Part shown: in pieces, positions 34,431-64,000 of the stretch
Numbering within the stretch: the first letter of the stretch is position 1
How the letters are laid out: each line of letters opens with the position of its first letter
NCBI GenBank assembly: GCA_037179515.1
Contig: JAXCGZ010020834.1
Span: 84,501-148,500, forward strand
From: Halocaridina rubra
Taxonomy: Eukaryota; Arthropoda; Malacostraca; Decapoda; Atyidae
Direction: 5' to 3'
Length of the DNA: 64,000 nucleotides
Program-made: the position numbers and the translations under genes
Notes under the pieces: model-generated
Database searches by the model: none
What the model was told of the DNA's origin: nothing
Seen by the model: the letters and a program-made list of their open reading frames with translations, nothing else

Positions 34431-35280
34431 CTGCCCCCTCCTATCCAACCCCTCTAGTCGTATTCACCCACCTCGTCACAAGCTAAAACCACTTCACGCT
34501 TTTCTTGTTTTTTTCGTCAAGTGGCCTTACCACGCAAGTTCAAGTTGTTCAGTCTATTTTCCGATGATCGTCGAGTCATGGAGGGACAATCGGAAGCCAC
34601 AAAACGGAAAAACACAATAATTGAGAGGGTCTATGGCGACCAATTCGTCAGAGACGCTTCCTCTATGTGGTGACGAGAGGGAGTTAAAACGCCAAGTCAG
34701 AGAAGAGCGAGATGAGACGGTGTACCCTACTTCGTCGCCAATGGTGAACTGAGTTAGGTATAGGTATTGGAGTCCGGGTTTGCCTAGGGTAAGAGTTGTC
34801 ACGTTTGGTTTCGTTTTCATATTAGTCATTTTTTTTTTTTTAGCTTGTCTGTATCTTTTTATTCACAAACTTGATTCAAAATACAGGTAGTATAAGGGAT
34901 ACCGGACATTGGAGCATAAAAGAGGGCAGGCTCACTTTAAAAAAGGGAAATGCATCGCAAACATTATTCCATACTTGGCAACATCTGAGGGATCCTTGTT
35001 ACTCCCGGCCCCTGCTCCATTAACAGCGGTGGGACGATGTTGGCCGAGGCGAGAGGCCGGGAATGGCCGTTCCTCCATTCCCCTCGCATAACCCTCTACC
35101 GGCTTTTCCGTCGCTACCTCCCATTGAGACGTACTTCCCTTTTACCCTCCTTCCTCCAGGAATCTCTCTCTCTCTCTCACACGATTCTTCCCCTTTGCCC
35201 ACGAACAAGCCGGCCTGATCCTCTTACCGTTAATGAAAGATCGATTTACTACCATTATTATGCTTATACACCTCATCTAT
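34430..35280. promoter_or_regulatory. CpG-rich block, candidate promoter region
   Basis: Clearly higher GC and CpG than its surroundings (CGATGATCGTCGAGTCATGG, GGCCGAGGCGAGAGGCCGGG), in a window otherwise AT-rich. The open frames here show no known domain. It lies upstream of the minus-strand donor at 34280. Confidence 0.35.
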
Positions 35281-35447
35281 ATTGAAGAATTGTATATAGT
35301 AGTCATGGTAACGTGGCTTGAATAGAATGCTCACTAGTTGAAGATATGCAAGTTTATTAGAGATACAAACTGTGCATTATGTTGTATTTTCTTTCCCCAC
35401 ACTTCATGTTGACGGTCTACTGGACTGCTTGATTTAGCAGGTGTACT

Positions 35448-35587
<140 letters not shown>

Positions 35588-35671
35588 CTGCCAAGCACAT
35601 TGGTAATAAATGAATAAATTAAAGAAGGCAGCTGTGTGCAATCATACTTAGGAGATACTGCACATAATATG

Positions 35672-35828
35672 TGTCACAATTAGTCTTTATTCGAATGGGG
35701 GTGGACACAGATATGATGAAGATGGAGATTAAAGCTGGATGCCCTTTCTAATGCTCTATGGTGGGAATGACTCTATTTAAGCCCTCCCTGACTTGTGCAC
35801 TTTAGCAGTGAGTTATCACGGCTCCCAT
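35672..35828 (-). mobile_element. SINE family B
   Basis: Full length. Tail CATTCGAATGGGGGTGGACA (plus reading) and head GGAGCCGTGATAACTCACTG (minus reading). Confidence 0.82.
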
Positions 35829-36488
35829 ACTAAAGAATAATATACAGTAAAATACGAGTACGACTAAGACAAATAAGGATGGTGAAACAAGCGTAAAATC
35901 CACAGACAAACAGCAGATTTACCTGATAATATTGATAAGACAATGGCAGCAAAAAACAAGACAAGAGTTCCAAAAACACACCTACATCGCCTAATGAAGT
36001 GTGCTGTAAACTGTCTTAGATGTGGTGTTCTGACAACCTGTCATATCATTGTCATATGATATTCTTATTAGTCTAAGTCTAGGTTTGGGTAAAGGAAAGG
36101 CAGCAACCTCTCATTCCACTTGTCACAGAGTGGATACATTTTGATTGCTACGTGATTCGGCGAAAGGTTGCTGCCTTTCCACCACCCAATTTTGAATTTG
36201 GACTTTAGTCAAATATACTGAAATATTGATATAACAATCCCTTGTTCATATTGAGAGGGTTAGCATACCACATATCACACGGACCCTACGATCCTAACCT
36301 CAGCCAAGACGTGTTATATTTAGCTCTCAGTTACTATGTTCTATTTGTAGAAAAACAAATACAGGAACACCTCTGCTCTTATGTTGTCAGAACCAAGAAA
36401 AATTGAAAAAGTGCTTGTCACCCACACACACTGCATAAAACACGTTATGGACAATACCATAATGTATCTATGGAATAGTGTACTATTG
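35829..36488. other. Short inverted repeat; otherwise nothing recognised
   Basis: GGTAAAGGAAAGGCAGCAACCT (36092) and its near complement AGGTTGCTGCCTTTCCACC (36166) form a stem with about 50 bases between arms. No gene is seen. Confidence 0.5.
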
Positions 36489-36683
36489 TGATCGGCTTTA
36501 CGTCACGGACTCCCATATCTACCAAGGGCAAGGACAGTGCCTTCTTGAAAAGACTTTGAATTTGGCAGGTGCGATCATTACCCCGAGAACGCCCTTTCTA
36601 ACCTCAGATCACACTGGGCAATGAACCCTCAACCTGACAACTCAAAGTCTCGAGCACTACCACTTTGCCACGGTGACCACCTA
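36489..36683 (-). mobile_element. SINE family A, old subfamily
   Basis: Tail GGCTTTACGTCACGGACTCC and head GGTCACCGTGGCAAAGTGGT (minus). The box B region is mutated (GGTTCATTGCCC). Confidence 0.83.
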
Positions 36684-36924
36684 AACACATTCATGAGTAA
36701 TAAAAATTAAAAAGGAATGTGCTAAAATCCGATAGAATTTAAATGTTACTGTAAAATAAACAAAATATCCTCAAAATAAGTCTATGCACCTTTATAAACT
36801 AACTATGAACCTAGAAAGTCACAGAGTAAAATAACTTTCACAAAGGAGTATTATATTTTTTGAATCATATAAACCCTTTAATCTGTAGACTAAAAAAAAT
36901 ACTTATAATTTTAAACATGCAATA

Positions 36925-37760
<836 letters not shown>

Positions 37761-37848
<88 letters not shown>
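37761..37848. repeat. (AT)n microsatellite
   Basis: About 88 bp of AT. Confidence 0.98.
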
Positions 37849-37852
<4 letters not shown>

Positions 37853-38404
37853 GGATTAATGTCCGATTTCATATCACACTCGGGAGTCTTAACGCAGAAA
37901 CCCATCTTTGGAGGAAAATATTACTAAGTGTTCTATATGACGGTCTAAAATGCAACTTTTGGACAATTTAATGGAAAAATTCTCACCAAGATTTACTTAG
38001 AAAGTGCTTTTTTAATACTAAAATTTACCTTTTGACCGTCATACATGTAACATCTTACGGCCCTTGTGAAGAGTTCCTCCGCTAATCACTCATGAACAGT
38101 ACATTAATTAGTGATTAGCAAGAACAAAAACAGCCTTAAACTATGATATCCATTTTATGCATTACAAAAACCTCAATTAAAATTCAAGTTAATTTCCCTG
38201 TAATGGTATATCAACATTATAAGACAGTCACAAACTGCCCTTTATTTAATCATCCAAACCCTATTACATTTTGGATTACAAAATCATTAAGTTTTTGTTT
38301 AACATATGATAATTTGTACAATTAATATTGTCACTGGAAGACACAGGCAGAATTCTATAAACAAATAATGTTTTAAACGAAAAAACATTTCCAAAAATGT
38401 GACA

Positions 38405-38662
38405 GGGGTAGAATAACTGTCAGCATTTTTTATAAAGAGTGGAATGCTGGGGTGGGCAAAGAATATTCCTCTTATTGGAGCCCAGGCACCGAGAAAACCT
38501 AAAGCAGAGAGACATAGAGATGTGATGTGTTGTGAACTATCAGATATGAAGGAAAAATAAGAGATGTGGAGATCAACAAATACAAAAGAATATTCGGTAT
38601 AGACGAAGTCCAAACGACCTTCTGTTGCATTTAGCAACAGGCGGTTAGCGCCATACTTACAT
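38405..38662 (+). repeat. Repeat family E, long copy
   Basis: It shares with 3330-3635, in order, a GGAGCCCAGGCACCGAGAAA block, a GAGACATAGAGATG block, an AAGAATATTCGGT block and an end near GGCGGTTAGCGCCATAC. Confidence 0.68.
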
Positions 38663-39014
38663 GTCATCGTTAAACAACTTTCCTCTGCAAGTGTTCATCT
38701 GAGACGAATTTGCTAAACATGACTTTTAATTCAAGGAAGCTATGGAAGCTCGTCATTTAATATGTAAATGATTTACAATGTCATATACAATTTCATTTCT
38801 ACCCTAGATCTCGATAAATTTCTAGAAAAGTAGAAAATAATTACTCTATGCAGATGAAATGTAAGAAGAGGGTATAATACCTGATATCATGAAAAGCTTT
38901 TCATTTTTTAGAGAGGGTATTAAATTCGGATATATTTTTTTTCTTAGCAGTGCACTTAAATAGAGCAGACAAAGGATTAACCATAAATAGATATCTGCTC
39001 TGCTGGAGCTCAGC

Positions 39015-39300
39015 ATACAATCCCCTTTGAAAAGGAGTACCAGAGTCAAAGCACACATATTCACCAGAAGCCAAACAAACCTCTTACACACTTCTCTGCT
39101 CCTTGGGGATAAAGGAATGCCATATTTTTCCCCCCACACAGACCACATGGATTTCTCGTGCTTGCTACGCAATTCCCCTTGCAAGTCAAAGGACACACAT
39201 TCACTAGAAACCAAACATGCCTCTTAAACACTTCTCAGCTCCTTTGGGAATAAAGGTAGCCACATTTCCCCCCATGTGGGCCAAAATGATTTCTCGCATC
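39015..39300 (+). repeat. Repeat family F, two tandem units
   Basis: Units at about 39015-39160 and 39165-39300 share CACACATATTCACCAGAAGC, CCTCTTACACACTTCTC, GGGATAAAGG and ATTTTTCCCCCCA, then GATTTCTCG. Related copies are at 40485, 19372 and 18385. Confidence 0.75.
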
Positions 39301-39399
39301 TGCTAAGACTTTAGGATAACATTGTTATTTTATCCCATTATAAATATCTCGCATTAGGAAGATACATAAGAAGAATAAACATGTCTGGGATGAATTAAC

Positions 39400-39574
<175 letters not shown>

Positions 39575-39582
39575 CTACATCA

Positions 39583-39712
39583 TTACAGAAAAGGAAGAAG
39601 GAGAGGGAGATGGAAGTCGAGGGTAAGAGGAAAAGAGGAAGGCCAAACCGAACGTGGATAGATAGTGCGAATGAGGCTTTGAGGGAGAAAAAGAGGGCTG
39701 AGAAAGTTTAGA
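39583..39712 (+). mobile_element. LINE C-terminal fragment
   Basis: A plus-strand frame reads [20 protein letters not shown], then [12 protein letters not shown] and a stop. The GKRxRGRPxxxWxD motif is the common end of LINE polyproteins. It sits directly against the preceding (AT)n. Confidence 0.6.
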
Positions 39713-39842
39713 ACTTCAGTAATAGTTATGACGAAACAAATGTTTGACAAGTCTGTCCCCAACTGCCGAGGAATATAACTAAAGTTCTGCAGTTAAGGCT
39801 TGCTTGCTTTTCCATTTCTGTCATTTTCTCTGGTCCTAACCT

Positions 39843-39990
39843 ATGGGGGCCATGGTAGAGCAACGGTTAGAGCTCTCAACTCCAGAAGTGACATACCTGT
39901 GTTTTTGCAGCGTTAGTAAGGGGATCCAGCCATTATTCGCCAGCTCCGTGCTCAACACACTGAACTGGGGATTAATAGCAACACATAAAA
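39843..39990 (+). mobile_element. SINE family B
   Basis: Head GGGGGCCATGGTAGAGCAAC and tail GGGGATTAATAGCAACACAT. The middle is mutated. Confidence 0.75.
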
Positions 39991-40205
39991 CGGCATATGA
40001 CAACATTCATTATCTAAGAATATTTACATATCCAGCAGCATTCAAATGTGGAATATCTGATCACGCATGCTATCAAAGATGGCCACCAGCAACTATAAAT
40101 ATTACTTGCATTAAAGCTGTGGAACGACAGAATATCTGTAAAGTCCCAATGCAAATGTGAGTAAAATAAAAAAAAAGTGGCACTTGTAGAAAGAAAAACT
40201 CTTAC

Positions 40206-40404
40206 CACTGTGCCCAGTTTAATCTCACGGACTCCCTTTTCTACTAAGGGCTAGGAGACTGCCTTTCTGCCAAGGACTTTGGTTTTGGCCAGTGTGATCG
40301 TTACCCTGAAGGACTGACCTTTCTAACCTCAAACAGTGACGGGCTGCAAACCCTCGCCCTGATGACTCAAAATCACAAGCTCTATCATTTTGCCATGGTG
40401 ACAT
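40206..40404 (-). mobile_element. SINE family A, old subfamily
   Basis: Tail TTTAATCTCACGGACTCCCT and head GTCACCATGGCAAAATGATA (minus). Confidence 0.82.
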
Positions 40405-40484
40405 ATCACAAATATAAAAAAATTACTAAGTGGAGAGCTATATAAAAAATAGCTATAATATACATACATACTTGTATAACATGG

Positions 40485-40610
40485 CTGCAATCCCTCGTGT
40501 AAAGGGGTGGCTGAGTCGAAGCACACACATTCACCAGAGGCTAATCAACCATGATCACTTCTTTTAGTTCCTTAAGGATAAAGGGACGCAACCATTACCC
40601 CCCATCACAT
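40485..40610 (+). repeat. Repeat family F copy
   Basis: CTCGTGTAAAGGGGTGGCTG, CACACACATTCACCAGAGGC, then TAAGGATAAAGGGACGCAAC. Confidence 0.7.
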
Positions 40611-41165
<555 letters not shown>

Positions 41166-41207
41166 TCATACAAAACTTAAATTTTCAAAATTCTAACACT
41201 TTTCCCC

Positions 41208-60534
<19,327 letters not shown>

Positions 60535-60617
60535 CTGGAAAGAATTCAAAATTTGAACTTAAAAAAAGGCAATGTCATAAAGCAAAAACATTTCCTAAAT
60601 TTTTACAGTTCTTCATC

Positions 60618-60800
60618 TCCAAACCTTCTGCGTCATCCTCCGTCACATCGCACCCCCTCACATCCTCCCTCGCCACATCCATAAGCCTCCCATTTGACCT
60701 CCCTCTCCCTCCCCTGCCTGGCACCTACATCCTCAGCATTATACTCCCAAAATATCCCTTATCCCTTTTCAGCATTTGGCCAAACCATCTCAGTCTTAAC
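60618..60800 (-). mobile_element. RTE-like LINE 3' fragment
   Basis: The plus strand shows CACATCCTCCCTCGCCACAT and CCTCCCATTTGACCTCCC, homologous to 20440-20520. It is the complement of the GRxKxRFMDVxREDM-type coding end. Confidence 0.62.
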
Positions 60801-60916
60801 TCGTTACAAGTACTCTATTATAAAAAAAAAAAAAAAAACACTATGTCTCACTGTAGTGGATTATCACCAGTATTCACAATTATTATAATAATTATAATAA
60901 TAATATTTGACCTACT

Positions 60917-61072
<156 letters not shown>

Positions 61073-61081
61073 AACTTTTAA

Positions 61082-61240
61082 ATGTCACTATTAATTCCCG
61101 TTAGAATTGGGGGCAGACACAGACAGGTTGGAGCTGGAGAATTAGGGCTAGATCCCCTCCTATCGGCAAGTGGTGGGATCAGGCACGTGTCTATCACTTT
61201 TTCCGAGTGGATCACTCTGACCACCACACTACCACATAAA
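61082..61240 (-). mobile_element. SINE family B
   Basis: CACTATTAATTCCCGTTAGA tail; GTGGTAGTGTGGTGGTCAGA head (minus). Confidence 0.82.
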
Positions 61241-61271
61241 ACATTCACGATCCATAAAGGCATAAATTGGT

Positions 61272-61606
61272 ACAGACACTACCCTACTTAAAACGAGTTC
61301 AGTTCCAGAGATTTGTTCGTACATAGAATTGTTCGTAAGTTGCATTTGGGTAAAACAAAGTACAGTACAGTACATACATAAGCAATGCTATACAATACTT
61401 AGTCTAAAGACACTTAACTACTATAAAAAACATAGTGTGCAGTATTTTAATGAATTTTACTACAGTAATAATAATGTAACTATACAGTACAGTACAGTAA
61501 TACATACTTTAATACACGGGAAGGTAATGGGTAGGTTTTTTTCATATCTGTGAATGTTCGTAACTCACTTGTTCATAAGTAGGGAAGCTTCTGTACTATA
61601 TTTACA
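61272..61606. mobile_element. MITE-like element, family I, reverse orientation
   Basis: The right end on plus is TTCATAAGTAGGGAAGCTTC, TGTA, the complement of the family's left end. The left end is ACACTACCCTACTTAAAACG. The interior has GTCTAAAGACACTTAACTAC. Confidence 0.75.
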
Positions 61607-61957
61607 TTATAATATATCTATGTAGAAAGTTATGACACAATACTTACTTTTTGGAATACTAATAAAGATATATATATTTTCATATAACTAACAAGAAATT
61701 AAAGTTATAAAGGTACATACAAGTTGGATAATAAAACAGTAAATGTATAATACATATTTTTATTATTAAGTTTATCATTTTTATATGGCCAAGTAAGCAA
61801 TACAATAATACTTTTACATCTTTACATAGGCACACAACATCATCAACAACAACTTTTGATTTATGCAAATTGGATGAAAAATTACAGGCTAGTTTCACCC
61901 TCAAAAAACAAAAATATTAAAACGTTCATAATACTACATGTCACTGCATAGTTTAAT

Positions 61958-62110
61958 GTGTCAGAATTAGTTCCCACTAGAATGGGAGTGAATGCAGACA
62001 TGTAGGAGCTGGGGAATTAGGGCTAGAAGCCCTTCTTGACGATTCGAGGTGGGATTGAACCCATGCTTGTTGCTTCCAGATGCAAGTACTCCATAACTCT
62101 ATAACCATCA
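61958..62110 (-). mobile_element. SINE family B
   Basis: GTCAGAATTAGTTCCCACTA tail, GGAATTAGGGCTAGAAGCCC middle, GGGTTCAATCCC box B (minus). Confidence 0.8.
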
Positions 62111-62357
62111 TAATGAATACTATAAAAAAATACACTACTTTCATTTCAGTCTAATTATTTTTACCGATTCAGAAACATAAAAAGCTGTAAAAACAGTGTA
62201 ACAGTAATTAGTGTGCCCTAAACACGAAGCAATTTAAGGACACAATTATTTACCAGCATCTCTTTAATATAGATTTCATTTCTAATGTCCACATTGGCAG
62301 AATTTTTCCAAATTATCATGACATATATATTTTTTATTTCTTTTTTTGATGTTTTAA

Positions 62358-62516
62358 TGTGTAACTATTAATCCGCATATAAACGGTGGTGGACACAGTC
62401 AGTCTAGAGCTGGGGAATGAAGGCTGGATACCCTTCCTAACATCCCATACTGGGCTTGAACACGGGCTTGTCACTTTCCGAGGGAAGCATTCTAATCGCT
62501 GCCCTACCATGGCTAT
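62358..62516 (-). mobile_element. SINE family B
   Basis: GGAATGAAGGCTGGATACCC middle; head TAGCCATGGTAGGGCAGCGA (minus). Confidence 0.82.
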
Positions 62517-62562
62517 AAATGTCGTAAAAGGACAATTAAAGCCAATATATGAATACAAACAG

Positions 62563-62722
62563 GGGGACCTCAGTAGCGTAGTCAGTAGACTGCTTGCCTA
62601 GGAATTAACACGCCTACGACTGAGCCCACCACGGGGCAACAGGAAGGGCAGTCAGCCTTAATATTCCAGCCACACTAAGTTTGTGTCCACCCTTATAATA
62701 TGGACTAAGAAGGAAACACAAA
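62563..62722 (+). mobile_element. SINE family B
   Basis: GGGGGACCTCAGTAGCGTAG head, GCCCACCACGGGGCAACAGG and GGGCAGTCAGCCTTAATATT. Confidence 0.8.
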
Positions 62723-63244
62723 ACAAGGATAATCGTATGGGAATAAACGGGTAGATAAAAAAAAAGACTATGAGCCTCAAAAGAAAATAGAAGATTACAA
62801 AAAGTTCGAGACAAAACCAATAGTTCATTAAACAACTTCATGATACAGCATAAAAGCCTAGCCAAGAATTTGTGCTTGCATTGATAGTAAGGTTTTGACA
62901 AGAACTGAATCAGAAACTTAAATGAAAATGTTCTCTTTTTTTTTAATAATAGCAGTCAAAATCCCAATGGCATTTAATACATTTCCTGAAAGATCACTAC
63001 AGTCAATGGTAACCTATATTTTGTTTCTTTAAAAAATAAATACTAGTAATAATTCTTTATCAAGTGGTATGATAACTTATGCTCCTTGGGAGCAAACAAT
63101 AAAATTTTCACTGATTCTTTAACTATTACTGTACTAGAGTACAGTAAAAAGAAGTTTTATGACTTAGTGAAAATTCTAAAGTTAGCAAAGATGCAATGAT
63201 GATTAATTACATTTGTTTAAATATACACTTTCCTTACAATATAT
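62723..63244. other. No gene seen
   Basis: AT-rich unique sequence upstream of MTMR exon a. Confidence 0.45.
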
Positions 63245-63535
63245 GATTGGGAGTATCGGGAGAACTGCTTCCAGGACAACTGACCAAAAACACCTTCCCC
63301 ATTGAATCTCCAAGGAGAATTGTCCAATAATAAGATTTAGGTTATGTTAGGTTCGTTTGAATCTTCGTTGTAGGTTATTTTAATCTCATAAATATAAATT
63401 TGAATCAAAGCAAATACCCAGGGCACTTGTTCAATGGGGCCAGTTGCCCAATGGGGCATATTGTCCAAGGGATAATTGTCAGGGGGCAGTTGTCCAGGGG
63501 CAACTGTCATGGGAGAAGTTGTCCTAGAGCCATAA
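63245..63535. repeat. Foldback-like locus with units related to the 30.3-kb minisatellite
   Basis: The left part has CCAGGACAACTGACC and GGAGAATTGTCCAAT. The core is TTTAGGTTATGTTAGGTTCG. The right part has inverted units (TTGTTCAATGGGGCCAG, TTGCCCAATGGGGCATA, TTGTCCAGGGGCAAC). Their complement reads GGACAA-TGCCCCATT, the 16-mer theme of 30288-30859. Confidence 0.72.
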
Positions 63536-63996
63536 AGAGGATATTAATGTCCCTAGTTACAAGCTGACTAAATTAATACTATACCCCAAGCGCAGGGTAT
63601 GAGACATAAGCAGAGCAAGAGATACAAAACCCAATTTGATTTTATCACTTACCAAAACAAAATTTTACACCATAAATATAGCCATCTACTAAGAACCAAA
63701 CCTGTGCAGTTTTATGAGGAATAGTTCAGTCACCAATGAGTAATTTCTCTATGAGGATGGCTTCACAGCTATAGTAATAAACTTAATCCACAATCGTCAC
63801 CATGCTCTCCAAGTCCAGGCAATGCAAAGAGATTCAATGAATATTCACCACTAATATCTTCGCTGTGTCTTCACTTTTATAGATCTCTTTTCATTTCTAG
63901 ACTCACTTTTCGTGGGTCTCGACCAAATAGATCTGGGTCTCACATTTCTTCTAGTATAGTGAGGAGCCCATTCGGCACTGTCACGTACTAGTCTAC
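63536..63996. other. No gene or repeat recognised
   Basis: Unique sequence up to the window edge, apart from the possible exon end at 63997-64000. Confidence 0.45.
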
Positions 63997-64000
63997 CTGG
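63997..64000 (-). CDS. MTMR10/12: Possible 3' end of the preceding MTMR exon
   Basis: The last four bases read CCAG on the minus strand, followed by donor GTAGAC. Exon 60398-60534 needs a preceding exon ending in phase 1 with G, and vertebrate relatives have LPGEIV at this point. CCA G|GG GAG fits as Pro-Gly-Glu. Four bases is very little evidence. Confidence 0.35.

Noticed and set aside
34554..34829. 91-residue minus-strand frame in the CpG-rich block
   Set aside because: No recognisable domain and no supporting splice sites. The block is better explained as a promoter or UTR.

Overview
This window looks like nuclear DNA of a decapod crustacean, possibly a crab; that placement is an inference from style, not from a database search. 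It is intron-rich and dominated by very long (AT)n, (CT)n and (GT)n microsatellites. It also holds dozens of tRNA-derived SINE copies, degraded LINEs and MITE-like repeats. Most long open frames run through microsatellites and are not genes. The real coding sequence lies in short spliced exons, nearly all on the minus strand. I rebuilt these by reading splice sites and checking that codon phases agree from exon to exon.

Three protein genes can be supported, all on the minus strand. (1) At 503-1994 are the first four coding exons of a xanthine dehydrogenase gene (start codon, first [2Fe-2S] cluster, first half of the second). The gene continues off the left edge. (2) At 11534-18898 is a complete four-exon coding sequence (513 residues) for a homologue of the vertebrate C1orf198 / DUF4706 family. 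It has a large Pro/Ser/Thr-rich exon and a short terminal exon ending in the family's GFDFLDNW-like tail. A CpG-rich block at about 34.3-35.3 kb carrying a minus-strand splice donor may be its non-coding first exon and promoter. (3) At 41208-60534 are eleven exons (about 671 residues) of a myotubularin-related protein of the MTMR10/11/12 pseudophosphatase type. The catalytic Cys and Arg are replaced by Asp and Leu. Its preceding exon may end at the last four bases of the window.

Layout: XDH 5' end (0.5-2 kb); SINE cluster and AT-rich DNA (2-11 kb); C1orf198-like gene (11.5-19 kb); repeats including a 5'-truncated, stop-containing APE/RT non-LTR retrotransposon (24.1-27.1 kb); a 32-bp minisatellite (30.3-30.9 kb); a 215-bp palindrome (32.8-33.0 kb); the CpG-rich block (34.3-35.3 kb); repeats (35.5-41 kb); then the MTMR gene, whose introns hold more than 20 copies of a second SINE family.

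The most unusual structure is a set of four loci (30.3, 44.3, 46.9 and 63.3 kb) built from units of about 16 bp. Three of them are inverted arms around a core containing TTAGG-like repeats, as in foldback transposons. The unit sequence differs between loci while its length stays the same.
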